This document shows positions 55,310 to 64,000 of a DNA stretch of 64,000 bases, piece after piece. The position numbers and the translations under genes are program-made. The DNA is from JAJCZZ01 sp964569085 (GTDB lineage Bacteria; Gemmatimonadota; Gemmatimonadetes; Longimicrobiales; Gaopeijiaceae): positions 1 to 64,000 of the forward strand of contig CAZMTA010000003.1 of assembly GCA_964569085.1 (NCBI GenBank), written 5' to 3'. How positions within the stretch are numbered: the stretch's first letter is position 1; each line of letters opens with the position of its first letter. The notes under the pieces were generated by a model. It was given only the letters and a program-made list of their open reading frames with translations. It was not told the DNA's origin and did no database searches.

Positions 55310-55508
55310 GACGTCTCCTTTCTCCGTGTGGCACGGAAGGGTACAGGGGAACTCTGCCGGGGACGGGTGCAAGGGGCGTGCCGCGGGCCCACGACCCCCG
55401 GGGGGCGGGCGCGTTCGCGGGGCACTTCGCCCCGGTGCCTCGTTCTTCTAGCTTCCTCCTGAGGGGGCGACCACCCGCCACGCCCCGGAACCGGGAAGGA
55501 ACGACGCC

Positions 55509-56464
<956 letters not shown>

Positions 56465-56468
<4 letters not shown>

Positions 56469-57148
56469 CCTCCTCCGAGGCCCCCGACGGGTTCCTCCGC
56501 ATCACCGAGATCTTCCACTCGGTCCAGGGCGAGTCCACCTGGTCCGGGCTGCCGTGCACCTTCGTGCGCCTGACCGGGTGTCCGCTGCGCTGCTCGTGGT
56601 GCGACACCGAGTACGCCTTCACCGGCGGGGAGCGCATGAGCTTCCGGGACGTCCTGGCCGAGGTCGCCCGACATCCCACCCGGCTCGTGGAGATCACCGG
56701 GGGCGAGCCCCTCGCCCACCCGGGCGCCTTCACCCTGGCCGACCTCCTCCTGGCCGAGGGCTACACCGTGCTGGTGGAGACCTCCGGCGCCTTCGACGTG
56801 AGCCGTCTCGACGAGCGGGTTCACGTGATCATGGACCTGAAATGCCCGGGCTCCGGGGAGAGCCACCGGAACCGGTGGGAGAACCTGGACCACCTGGACG
56901 GCCGGGACGAGGTCAAGTTCGTGGTGGCGGGGCGCGAGGACTGGCTGTGGGCCCGGGACACGATCCGGGAGCGCGGCCTCGACGACCGGGTGCGGGACGG
57001 CTCGCTCCGCGCCCTCCTGGTCTCCCCGGTCTGGGGCTCGGTGGACCTGGAGGCCCTCGCCGGGTGGATCCTCGAGGAGGACCTCCCGGTGCGCCTCCAG
57101 ATGCAGCTCCACAAGCTGGTGTGGGGCCCCGACACCCACGGCGTGTGA
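56465..57148 (+). CDS. queE: 7-carboxy-7-deazaguanine synthase QueE
   Basis: 227 residues, GTG start overlapping the proline dehydrogenase stop. Radical-SAM ring contraction step of queuosine biosynthesis. CxxxCxxC in GCPLRCSWCDTEYAF, plus FHSVQGESTWSGLPCTFVRL at the start, GGEPLAHPGAFTLADLLL (SAM binding), IMDLKCPGSGE and DEVKFVV; ending LQLHKLVWG pattern (MQLHKLVWGPDTHGV). Together with queG at 16.7 kb it indicates queuosine synthesis; queC, queD and queF are not in this window. Confidence 0.93.
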
Positions 57149-57161
57149 CGGAGGTGGCCAC

Positions 57162-57794
57162 GTGTCGGTGAACCCGCTCCAGACCGACGTCCGCTTCTGG
57201 ATCCTCAGCGAGGCCCTCGCCTCGTACGCGTCCGACGAGGACGATCCGCCCATCCGGGACACGGACCGGGTCCAGGCCGCGGTCTCCCTGGTCCTGCGGG
57301 GGCGGGAGGAGCTGGAGGTGCTGCTGATCAAGCGGGCCCGCTCGGAGCGGGATCCCTGGTCGGGCCACATGGCCCTCCCCGGGGGGCGGTGGGACGAGGC
57401 CGACGCCGACGTGGTCCGCACCGCCATCCGGGAGACGCGCGAGGAGACCGGCCTGGACCTGGACCGCGACGGCGCGCGCCTCGGAGCCCTCGACCCGCTC
57501 TCGCCCTCCAGCGTGCGCCTTCCCCGCCTGACCATCCACCCCTTCGTCTTCGGCGTCCTCCACGACGCGTCCGCCCGGGTCGCGAGCCGGGAGGTGGACC
57601 GGGTGTTCTGGGTCCCCCTGGACGGGCTCCGGAGCCCCGAGGGACACGGGGAGGTCGAGATCGAGCTCCCCGGAGGCGCCCGGACCTTCCCCTGCTACCA
57701 CGTGGAAGGCGAGGTCGTGTGGGGCCTCACCTACCGGATCGTGAGCCAGTTCCTGGAGCGCTACCCGGACCAGGAGCTGGACCCCCGTAGCTGA
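57162..57794 (+). CDS. NUDIX hydrolase (CoA pyrophosphatase-like)
   Basis: 210 residues, GTG at 57162 with GGAGGTGGCCAC before it. Nudix box GGRWDEADADVVRTAIRETREETGL (Glu residues bind Mg). Preceding WSGHMALPGG and following LTIHPFVFGVLHDA match the CoA/NudL subgroup, which splits CoA or other nucleoside diphosphates. The last part (FPCYHVEGEVVWGLTYRIV) is usual for it. Third gene of the operon with proline dehydrogenase and queE, 13 bases after queE. Confidence 0.85.
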   Translation: MSVNPLQTDVRFWILSEALASYASDEDDPPIRDTDRVQAAVSLVLRGREELEVLLIKRARSERDPWSGHMALPGGRWDEADADVVRTAIRETREETGLDLDRDGARLGALDPLSPSSVRLPRLTIHPFVFGVLHDASARVASREVDRVFWVPLDGLRSPEGHGEVEIELPGGARTFPCYHVEGEVVWGLTYRIVSQFLERYPDQELDPRS

Positions 57795-57795
57795 C

Positions 57796-57826
57796 CCGCG
57801 GCCCGCCCCCGGGGGACGGGCCGCGG
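57796..57826 (+). terminator. Hairpin after the NUDIX gene
   Basis: Perfect 10-base-pair stem CCGCGGCCCG / CGGGCCGCGG enclosing a CCCCCGGGGGA loop, beginning 2 bases after the stop codon, followed by TACGCTTCTT with a weak T content. Likely end of the proline dehydrogenase-queE-NUDIX transcript. Confidence 0.5.
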
Positions 57827-57942
57827 TACGCTTCTTGCGCCGAGGGCCGACGAGCGCCGCGGCGCGGCGCCCGGCCCGGAACCGGCCCACGAGGCCCGTG
57901 TGGTCGGTACTCCGGAGCCCATGGCCACCCGACCAGCGAGGC

Positions 57943-59127
57943 GTGTTGCCCCCCCACGAGACCGAACGAGAGCCGGAGTCCGGGACCACCACCGACAACG
58001 AAGGAAACCCCATCCGCCACGCGCGGGAGTGGGTCGAGGAGCGCCTGGCGGGGTTCCTCATCCAGCCCCTGCTCCTGGTGGGGCTCGGCGCCCTGGCCTT
58101 CCTCGTCTGGACGCTGCGCAAGGAGGTCGTGGTCCTCTTCGCGGCGGTCTTCTTCGGCATCGCCCTCTACAAGGCGGCCTGCTGGCTGGCCCACCGCACC
58201 CGCTTCTCCCACGGCTTCTCGGTGTCGCTGATCTACCTGGTGACGCTGGCGCTCATGGGCGGCTTCTTCGTCTTCGCCGGGCAGCGCCTCACGGACCAGT
58301 ACGGCGAGCTCGGCGACCGGATCCCGGCGGCGCTCGAGACGGTGGGGCAGCGGCTCTCGGAGGTCCCGGTGGTGGGCGCGGCCGGCGATCAGCTCTCGGA
58401 GCTGGGCTCGGGGATGAGGGGCGGGAGCGAGGACGGGCAGAACGCGGAGGGGGGCGGGGAGTCCGACGAGGACGGCTCGGGGTCCGACTCCATGCGCCTC
58501 GTGCGGCTCACGCTCTCCGAGCTGAGCAACGTGGCGCTGATCGTGCTCCTGTCCTTCTACATCGCCTACGACGGGCGCCGGTACTCGGGGAGCCTCCTCA
58601 AGCTGGTCCCCCCGGAGCGGCGGGACGTGGGGCGGGACCTCTTCGAGTCCATCGGGCACGCCCTTCCCTGGTGGCTGGTGGGCCGGCTGGCCTCCATGGC
58701 CGTGGTCGCGCTCCTCACCGCGCCCGGGCTCTACCTCCTCGACGTGCCGCTCTGGCTGGTGCTCTCCCTCATCGCCGGCCTCTTCAGCTTCGTGCCGGTC
58801 CTGGGGCCGCTGGCCTCGGTGATCCCCGCGGCCCTGGTCACCGTCGAGTCCGCCCCCTCCAAGCTGGTGTGGGTCCTGGTGCTCTACGCCGGCGTCCAGA
58901 TCCTGGAGAGCTGGATCATCACGCCCCGCATCCAGGACAAGGTGTCGGAGACGCCGCCCCTCCTCCTCCTCTCGGCCCAGCTCGCCATGGGGGTCCTGGT
59001 GGGCGTGTGGGGCGTGATGTTCTCGACGCCCATCGCGCTCGCGGCGCTGGTGACGGTGCAGGTGCTCTGGCTCCGCCACGCGCTGGGCGAGGAGCTGGAG
59101 ACGGCCGGCGCCCACGCGGGGAACTGA
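57943..59127 (+). CDS. AI-2E family transporter-like permease
   Basis: About 394 residues. Start GTG at 57943 is uncertain; upstream GTG 57898 or TTG 57946 are also in frame. Hydrophobic segments: FLIQPLLLVGLGALAFLVW, VVLFAAVFFGIALYK, SVSLIYLVTLALMGGFFVFAG, then after a low-complexity soluble loop (residues ~150-185, Gly/Ser/Glu-rich, longer than normal) LSNVALIVLLSFYIAYDG, LASMAVVALLTAPGLYLL, WLVLSLIAGLFSFVPVLGPL, KLVWVLVLYAGVQILESWII and LLLLSAQLAMGVLVGVWGVM. The FVPVLGPLASVIPA and ESWIITPRIQ motifs are typical of the UPF0118/AI-2E family, whose substrates vary. Inner membrane. Confidence 0.85.
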   Translation: MLPPHETEREPESGTTTDNEGNPIRHAREWVEERLAGFLIQPLLLVGLGALAFLVWTLRKEVVVLFAAVFFGIALYKAACWLAHRTRFSHGFSVSLIYLVTLALMGGFFVFAGQRLTDQYGELGDRIPAALETVGQRLSEVPVVGAAGDQLSELGSGMRGGSEDGQNAEGGGESDEDGSGSDSMRLVRLTLSELSNVALIVLLSFYIAYDGRRYSGSLLKLVPPERRDVGRDLFESIGHALPWWLVGRLASMAVVALLTAPGLYLLDVPLWLVLSLIAGLFSFVPVLGPLASVIPAALVTVESAPSKLVWVLVLYAGVQILESWIITPRIQDKVSETPPLLLLSAQLAMGVLVGVWGVMFSTPIALAALVTVQVLWLRHALGEELETAGAHAGN

Positions 59128-59131
59128 CCCG

Positions 59132-60790
59132 CTACGCTCCGTCGGCCCCGTCCGCTCCGCCCTCCCGCGGCTCGCCCACGGTGTCGGCCCCGGGGGGCAT
59201 GGGGTCCGGTCCCGCCTCCTCGGCGCCCACGGTCTCGCTCCAGACCGTGCGGAAGGCCGCGACCCCCTCCTGGAGGCACTCCGACTCCCCCGCCTCGGGG
59301 CAGGAGAGGAACTCGGACGGAGCGGCCTCGATCTCGATGTGGAGCCGTCCGTCCCTCAGGGCGATGAGCTTGCCGTACCCCGGCTCGGAGCGGCCGAAGA
59401 GCATGCCGGGGGCGGCGGCGACCCCGGTCAGCTTGCTCGCCGAGCCCAGGACCAGGGCCCGCTCGGCTCCGGAGACCCCCGCGTCGAAGACCTGCAGCGA
59501 GTGCTCGTGGCCCCCGACGAAGAGGTCGGGCCGTCCCACGTCGTCGAAGATCCGGAGGAGCCCGGTGCGCAGCGCCGAATAGGGGCGCGAGTCCAGGTCC
59601 TGGAGGAGGATCCCCGCGTTCTTCAGCAGCGCCCGGACGCCCAGGAAGCTGCCCAGATCCACCCCGATGCCGTGGGGGCCGCCGGTCTGGAGGGGATGGT
59701 GGGCAGCCACGACCACGTGCCGGTCGCCGGCGGTCTCCAGCGCGGAGCGCATGCCGGCCAGCACCTCACCGGTCTCGCCGGGGTCCCGCCCCAGGAGCCA
59801 CCAGGCGGTGTCGAGGAGGATCAGGCGAAGGTGGTCCCCCAGGTCCACCACCACCGGCCCCCCCTTGCCGGGCTCGGGATGGAGCTCCACCCGGCCCCGC
59901 GCCGGACCGTCCCACGCCTCCAGGAAGTCCGCGAGGCGCTCCAGGCGCCGGGCCCCGGCGACGTCCTCCTGCTGGCCCCAGTCGTGGTTGCCGGGCAGGA
60001 AGAAGGCCCGGGCACCCGAGGTGTCCGCGTACGCGCCGCCCACCGTGGCGATCTGGGAGGTGAGCCGGAGCGAGTCCGACTCCCGGGAGGGATGGGAGGG
60101 CGGATTCAGGCCGGCGGGATACAGGATGTCCCCGAGGACGACCACCCGCACCTCGCCCTCGCCGCCCAGACGCCGGGACCACGCCTCCACGTCCCGCTGC
60201 AGGCGCGGGAGGACCGGGTGGGTCTCCATACGGGCCATCCCCGGATCGCCCAGGAGGAAGACGACCGACTCCACCAGGGAGGAATCGGGAAGCGGATCGA
60301 GCCGGGTCTCCCCGGGGGCCGTCTCCGCGGAGGGGCGGCACGCCGACGCCAGGAGGAGGAGGGCGACGGCGAAGGGGCTCCCCAGGAAGCGCGCGTTTCC
60401 GTCGGGACGGCGCCAGGCCCGCACCGCCACGACCAGGGACCCCAGGAGTCCGCCGGCGCCGGCCCCCATCAGCCCCCCCGCCCACGGCCCGGAGGGGTGG
60501 GGGGACACGGTGGCGCCGGTGCCGACGCCCACCGCCGCCCCGGAGGCCAGCGTCAGGACGAGGAAGCCCAGGGCCCTCCAGAAGGGGGACCCCTCCAGGC
60601 GGACGGCGGCCCAGACGAGGAGCGCCGGGACCACGAGCGAGGGCACGCTCCGCCACCCGGTCAGCTCCTCCCAGGAGTGGAGGAAGACGTTCTCGACGTG
60701 GGCCAGGAACGCCAGGTACCCCAGGAGGACCACCAGGGCGGCGACGGCTCCCAGGAGAAGCGCCGCCAGAACGCGTCCCGCCAGCTTCAT
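59132..60790 (-). CDS. Membrane-anchored metallophosphoesterase
   Basis: 552 residues, ATG at 60790 overlapping the stop of DUF1206 (ATGA). Four hydrophobic helices in the first ~160 residues (LAALLLGAVAALVVLLGYLAF, VPSLVVPALLVWAAVRL, ALGFLVLTLASGAAVGVG, FAVALLLLASA), then a calcineurin-like phosphoesterase domain: VVFLLGDPGMARM, VVVLGDILYPAG, FFLPGNHDWGQQ, LRLILLDTAWWLLG, VVAAHHPLQTGG and DLFVGGHEHSLQVF, covering the metal-binding D/H/N set (GDILY, GNHDW, HEHS). Phosphoester substrate unknown; domain is probably on the outer face. C-terminus acidic and Gly-rich. Confidence 0.85.
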   Translation of the reverse strand: MKLAGRVLAALLLGAVAALVVLLGYLAFLAHVENVFLHSWEELTGWRSVPSLVVPALLVWAAVRLEGSPFWRALGFLVLTLASGAAVGVGTGATVSPHPSGPWAGGLMGAGAGGLLGSLVVAVRAWRRPDGNARFLGSPFAVALLLLASACRPSAETAPGETRLDPLPDSSLVESVVFLLGDPGMARMETHPVLPRLQRDVEAWSRRLGGEGEVRVVVLGDILYPAGLNPPSHPSRESDSLRLTSQIATVGGAYADTSGARAFFLPGNHDWGQQEDVAGARRLERLADFLEAWDGPARGRVELHPEPGKGGPVVVDLGDHLRLILLDTAWWLLGRDPGETGEVLAGMRSALETAGDRHVVVAAHHPLQTGGPHGIGVDLGSFLGVRALLKNAGILLQDLDSRPYSALRTGLLRIFDDVGRPDLFVGGHEHSLQVFDAGVSGAERALVLGSASKLTGVAAAPGMLFGRSEPGYGKLIALRDGRLHIEIEAAPSEFLSCPEAGESECLQEGVAAFRTVWSETVGAEEAGPDPMPPGADTVGEPREGGADGADGA

Positions 60791-61641
60791 ACGCCGATGA
60801 GACGGTAGCGGGCCTTCACCCACTGATAGAGAGCGTAGCCCACCAGCCCCACGCCCACGGCGCCCAGGAGCCAGGGGTTGGTCACCAGGAACTCCAGGGA
60901 GCCCTCGAGCCCCCGCGCCTCCTCGGGGTCACGCTGGAGGGCGGCCCGGACCACCGAGCCGCCGATGAGCGCGAAGACGACGCCCCGGGCCGTGAGGCCC
61001 AGGCGGCTGGCCCGCACGATCCACTTGCTCCGGGCGGGGCCCAGGTCGAAGGAGGAGATCTTCTCCTTGAACTTGTCGGTGTAGGCCTTCCAGAACTGGA
61101 TCAGGCCGCGGATCACGATGCCCGCTCCGACGATGCCCACGAGCCACACGCCCCAGGCCACGCCCATGAGCTCGGACACCCACCCCTGGGAGCCGCCGCC
61201 GGACCCGCTGCCGCCCCCCCCGCCGGCCATGGCGAGCTGGGCCGCGTACCAGGCCAGGAGCCCGTAGAGGATGGCGCTCCCCAGGTAGAAGGCGCGCTTT
61301 CCCCACCGCTTGGCACCCCCCTCCTCCAGGGCGTCGGCCTCGGGGTCCACGAGCGCCTGGGTGAGACGCCACACCACGTACCCCGCCAGGCCCCCGGCCA
61401 TGATCCAGAGGAGGATCTGGCCGAACTGTCCGGAGCCGATGGTCCGGAGCGCGCCCCGGGTGCCCTCGGCGTCCCCGGAGCCGAGCGCCTGCTGGACGGC
61501 CAGGACCCCGATCACGGCGTAGACCACCCCCTTCGCGGCGTAGCCCACCCGTGCCGCGCGCTCGACCCAGTCGGAGACTTCGCTCCGGGCTATGGCGGGT
61601 CTGGAGCTCGAGGACGGGTCGACGTGCGCGGCCGTGGCCAT
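60787..61641 (-). CDS. DUF1206 membrane protein
   Basis: 284 residues, ATG at 61641. Six hydrophobic helices in three pairs: RVGYAAKGVVYAVIGVLAV, GQILLWIMAGGLAGYVVW, GKRAFYLGSAILYGLLAW, GVAWGVWLVGIVGAGIVI, RLGLTARGVVFALIGGSVV and PWLLGAVGVGLVGYALYQWV. The repeated ARxGYAAKGVVY/ RLGLTARGVVF blocks show the internal threefold design of DUF1206. A Gly/Ser-rich loop lies in the middle. Function unknown; the overlapping phosphoesterase may work with it. Confidence 0.85.
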   Translation of the reverse strand: MATAAHVDPSSSSRPAIARSEVSDWVERAARVGYAAKGVVYAVIGVLAVQQALGSGDAEGTRGALRTIGSGQFGQILLWIMAGGLAGYVVWRLTQALVDPEADALEEGGAKRWGKRAFYLGSAILYGLLAWYAAQLAMAGGGGGSGSGGGSQGWVSELMGVAWGVWLVGIVGAGIVIRGLIQFWKAYTDKFKEKISSFDLGPARSKWIVRASRLGLTARGVVFALIGGSVVRAALQRDPEEARGLEGSLEFLVTNPWLLGAVGVGLVGYALYQWVKARYRLIGV

Positions 61642-61737
61642 GGTCTTCTCCCTTCGGGGTCTGGGCGTTCGCTCGGGAAGGCCAGCATGCAACGGATATG
61701 CCATGGGCCGGCCCCGCGGGGTGCTGCGGAAGGCGTG

Positions 61738-62298
61738 TCAGCCCTGGCCGGTCTCCACGGTCACGCCCTCGAAGGTCACCTCCACGGGCTCGGCGTAGCG
61801 CCGCCCGTTCTTCTTGTCGTGGCGGGGGAAGTCGGGGGCCTCGATCCGGACCCGCAGGGTGTACGTCCCCTCCCCGGGCACGACCCAGTTGCGGCCGTAG
61901 TGGTGGATCCACGGGTGCCAGACGAAGGGCTGGGTGTGGGTCCCCACCTCCTCCCCGTCGGGCCCCACCAGGGTGGCCGTCACGTCGAGCCCCGGGACGA
62001 TGCGGCCGTCCGAGCCGTCCCGGACGGAGATCTCCACGTGCAGGTTCTCCTCGTCGGGCTCCTCCCAGACCAGCTCGCCGTCCCGGAGGTGGTACATCCC
62101 CTCGGCCTCCTCCACGGCGTACCCGACCAGGTAGTCCCCGGCGCGGGTCTCGCCGCCGTCGGTGGCAACCTCCTCCGTCATGTGCTCCAGGGCCCGCTCG
62201 ACGGCGGAGCCCTGGTCCCGCGCCAGGTCGAGCTGACTCTCGGAGGCCTCGTCACTGGGCTCCATGGGAGGGCGGTTGCGGATGTCGGGCGGGTTCAT
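61738..62298 (-). CDS. P19/Tp34-like iron-binding protein without signal peptide
   Basis: 186 residues, ATG at 62298 with AAAGGACGACCCC upstream. The core matches the iron-transport-protein family (Campylobacter P19, Treponema Tp34): GDYLVGYAVEEAEGMYHLR, LHVEISVRDGSDGRIVPGLDV, VWHPWIHHYGRNWVVPG with the His/Trp cluster, and RHDKKNGRRYAEPVEVTFEG. Known members are periplasmic and copper/iron binding; here I see no signal peptide or lipobox, so either the start is wrong or this is a cytoplasmic relative like those in haloarchaea. No FTR1 permease is adjacent. Confidence 0.75.
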   Translation of the reverse strand: MNPPDIRNRPPMEPSDEASESQLDLARDQGSAVERALEHMTEEVATDGGETRAGDYLVGYAVEEAEGMYHLRDGELVWEEPDEENLHVEISVRDGSDGRIVPGLDVTATLVGPDGEEVGTHTQPFVWHPWIHHYGRNWVVPGEGTYTLRVRIEAPDFPRHDKKNGRRYAEPVEVTFEGVTVETGQG

Positions 62299-62388
62299 GG
62301 GGTCGTCCTTTCTCTGGATTTCAGGTCGATGGATGCTGAACGGGCGGAACGGCGCGGTGAGGGCCGGCCCCGCCGGGCGGGGAGACGG

Positions 62389-62643
62389 TCAGTGGTCCCT
62401 CAGGGCTTCGATGAGCTCGTCCTTGTCCATGTCGCTCCGGCCCTCGACGCCCACGTCGGCCGCCTTGTCCCGGAGCTCGTCCACCGTCCACTCCTCGTAG
62501 GGCGGGTGCTTGCCGCCCTTTTGGGCGGCCTCCTCCCGGTCCGTGTTCGCGATGCGGGCGGCCTTCTCCTTGCTCATGCCCTCGTCGCGGAGGGCTTCGT
62601 ACTGCTCGTCGTCCTTGATCTGCGGACCGTGATCCTCGGTCAT
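62389..62643 (-). CDS. Small DUF7218/Rho-N-like stress-type protein
   Basis: 84 residues. N-terminal DDEQYEALRDEGMSKEKAAR and IANTDREEAAQKGGKHPPYE match DUF7218 proteins (the 'KEKAARIAN' block), followed by a SAP/Rho-N-like helix pair WTVDELRDKAADVGVEGRSD plus MDKDELIEALRDH. Such domains bind nucleic acid. Likely a small cytoplasmic protein made under stress. Upstream region carries a divergent PAP2 gene. Confidence 0.7.
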   Translation of the reverse strand: MTEDHGPQIKDDEQYEALRDEGMSKEKAARIANTDREEAAQKGGKHPPYEEWTVDELRDKAADVGVEGRSDMDKDELIEALRDH

Positions 62644-62774
62644 GGCGGGCTTCCCGGGTCGGAGGAACGGGGGGGTCGCGGACAGCCCTCACGGCGCAAG
62701 AACCGTTCCTCCGGCAGGGATCTTGCTCCGGCTTGCGGCCGAGAGCCCCCTGCCATCGCTCAAAGGACGCCCAG

Positions 62775-63671
62775 TTGGAGCTGTTCAGCCCCGAGCCCGT
62801 CGCCTGGATCCAGCAGACTCTCGGGCCCGGGTGGGAGGCTCCCGCGACCCTCGTCTCCTTCCTGGGCGGGGCGTGGGGCGCGATCCTGGCCCTCGGGCTC
62901 GCCCTCTGGCTCTGGGGCCGGAAGGGGCTCCACGTGGCGCTCGCGGTCCTGTTCGTCGAAGCGGTGGCCAAGAAGGCGCTCGCCGCGGCCTTCTCGGTGC
63001 CGCGTCCCGAGGGCGGGACGATCATCAAGTACGAGGACGTCCAGGGGGTGAGCTCCTTCCCCAGCGGGCACACCAGCTCGGCGGCCGCCCTCTTCGGAGC
63101 GCTGGGCGCGGGCCGCCTCGCGCTCCTCTGGGTCGGGCTCCTGGTGGGTGGGGCCGTGGGGCTCTCCCGCCTCTTCCTCGGGGTCCACTGGGTCCCCGAC
63201 GTCGTGGCCGGCCTGGCGCTGGGGCTGGGCGTGGCCGCCGCCGTGGCCGTGGGGGCCGGGCCCATCCACCGCGCGCTGGCCCGCTCGCCCCGGGGCATGG
63301 AGTGGGCCGTGGGGCTGGCCGTGACCACCCTGGCGGTGCTGGGGGCCTTCTTCTGGATGGGGGAGAACGCCTTCTCCTGGCGCTCAGTGGGCTTCGCCGC
63401 GGGGCTCGGAGTTGCCGTGCCCGCCGAGCGCACCTGGGTGGGCTGGGATCCCGCCGCTCACCCGTTCGCGCGCCGGGCCTGGCTGGCGGTCGTGGGCACG
63501 GCCGGGGTGGGGGTGGGGATGGTCGTCGCCTGGCTCGTGGAGCCCGACGCCCTGGCGCTGCAGGCCGGCCTTGCCTTCCTCGGCACCCTCTGGGCCCTCC
63601 TCGCCGCCCCGGCCCTCTTCCGCACCGATCCGACCGATCCGGCCCGGCCCGCACAGGAGGAGGGCGCATGA
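62775..63671 (+). CDS. PAP2-family phosphatase
   Basis: 298 residues; TTG at 62775, chosen because AAAGGACG lies 6 bases before it and LELFSPEPVAWIQ is the natural start. Membrane protein with hydrophobic helices and the PAP2 motifs: KKALAAAFSVPRPEGG (KxxxxxxRP), FPSGHTSSAAALFGAL (PSGH) and SRLFLGVHWVPDVVAGLALG (SRxxxxxHxxxD). Dephosphorylates lipid or isoprenoid phosphates such as undecaprenyl pyrophosphate. Six or more helices; the C-terminal half has three additional ones without the usual motifs. Stop overlaps the next start (ATGA). Confidence 0.85.
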   Translation: MELFSPEPVAWIQQTLGPGWEAPATLVSFLGGAWGAILALGLALWLWGRKGLHVALAVLFVEAVAKKALAAAFSVPRPEGGTIIKYEDVQGVSSFPSGHTSSAAALFGALGAGRLALLWVGLLVGGAVGLSRLFLGVHWVPDVVAGLALGLGVAAAVAVGAGPIHRALARSPRGMEWAVGLAVTTLAVLGAFFWMGENAFSWRSVGFAAGLGVAVPAERTWVGWDPAAHPFARRAWLAVVGTAGVGVGMVVAWLVEPDALALQAGLAFLGTLWALLAAPALFRTDPTDPARPAQEEGA

Positions 63672-64000
63672 GCGATCCGGAGGCCGGGGAAGACGGCCTG
63701 GACGATCGCCACCGGAGTCGCCTGATCCGCTCCGCCCTCTCGGGCGGGGGATTGGCGGCCCTGATCTTCATGGCCACCTCGCTCGGGCTGGGCACCGTGG
63801 GGGACCGGGAGGCGCTCCAGCTCCTCGAGTCCACCCTCCCCACGATCCGCTTCCTCTGCTCGGCGGCCATCGGAGCGTCGGCCACCGTCATGGCCCTCAT
63901 GCTCACGCTCCTGGGCCTGAGCCAGGACATGGACTCGAAGATCCACCCGGACTACTTCCGGCGGATCCAGCACATCTCCACCATGTGCGTCATCTGCCTG
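63668..64000 (+). CDS. Membrane protein, truncated by the window edge
   Basis: ATG at 63668 overlaps the PAP2 stop. The 111 visible residues have an acidic N-terminus, two hydrophobic segments (SGGGLAALIFMATSLGLG and FLCSAAIGASATVMALMLTL), then LGLSQDMDSKIHPDYFRRIQ and IQHISTMCVIC, where the window ends. Function unknown, cut short. Translationally coupled to the PAP2 phosphatase. Confidence 0.6.
   Translation, partial: MSDPEAGEDGLDDRHRSRLIRSALSGGGLAALIFMATSLGLGTVGDREALQLLESTLPTIRFLCSAAIGASATVMALMLTLLGLSQDMDSKIHPDYFRRIQHISTMCVICL

Overview
The window reads as a chromosomal segment of a very GC-rich, diderm, respiring bacterium. The evidence for two membranes is an Omp85-like barrel, a FadL-type porin, several lipoproteins and secreted enzymes. 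Very high GC, frequent GTG starts, and the mix of DUF305/LVIVD lipoproteins, amidase, creatininase-like and serine-hydrolase exported proteins suggest Gemmatimonadota or a relative; this is an inference from style and gene content, since no rRNA or tRNA gene is visible. I see no phage, insertion sequence, integrase or CRISPR array. Coding density is high and nine neighbouring gene pairs overlap by four bases (GTGA or ATGA).

Layout. 1-7.4 kb: envelope and hypothetical proteins (GAF protein, secreted barrel, DUF1028 lipoprotein, DUF2231 membrane protein, a membrane-anchored LuxR-type regulator). 7.4-14.4 kb: a divergent redox/signalling locus. A leftward operon encodes a geranylgeranyl-reductase-like flavoprotein, a stand-alone cyclic-nucleotide-binding protein and a GltD-like flavoprotein fused to ferredoxin clusters. 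A rightward pair encodes a histidine kinase with a degenerate cyclic-nucleotide-binding domain and a response regulator fused to glutaredoxin-like and thioredoxin-reductase-like modules that lack their redox cysteines. 14.5-25 kb: a multicopper oxidase with permuted domain order, QueG, an AbiEi-DUF559 protein behind direct repeats, a quinone-oxidoreductase-like protein, a CxxxxxCC protein with MtgA, and a DUF305/LVIVD pair.

25.2-31.7 kb is the most coherent accessory system: sulfide:quinone oxidoreductase, a DUF1641-TusE/DsrC fusion, a DsrE-family protein and a FadL-type porin in one leftward operon, preceded by a sigma-54 activator with a cysteine-rich PAS domain. Copies of a TTGCAC/GTGCGA inverted motif lie in front of both the activator and the SQR gene. 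Together they would oxidise sulfide at the membrane, hand sulfane sulfur to carrier proteins, and sense a related signal.

31.8-39.6 kb: exported creatininase-like protein, FAD-Rieske oxidoreductase, a GlsB-type stress protein, then a three-gene signalling operon headed by an ethylene-receptor-like histidine kinase. 39.6-49.3 kb: secreted hydrolases, PBP1A with a long basic cytoplasmic tail, aldo/keto reductase, amidase. 49.3-64 kb: glycosyltransferase, class V aminotransferase, cytochrome c, MazG, zinc-type dehydrogenase, DUF1328, proline dehydrogenase-QueE-NUDIX operon, AI-2E-type permease, membrane phosphoesterase, DUF1206, P19-like iron-binding protein, PAP2 phosphatase and a truncated membrane protein.

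The strongest candidates for something not yet described are the sulfide operon with its fusion carrier and private regulator, the cysteine-less response-regulator/flavoprotein fusion, and the permuted multicopper oxidase.
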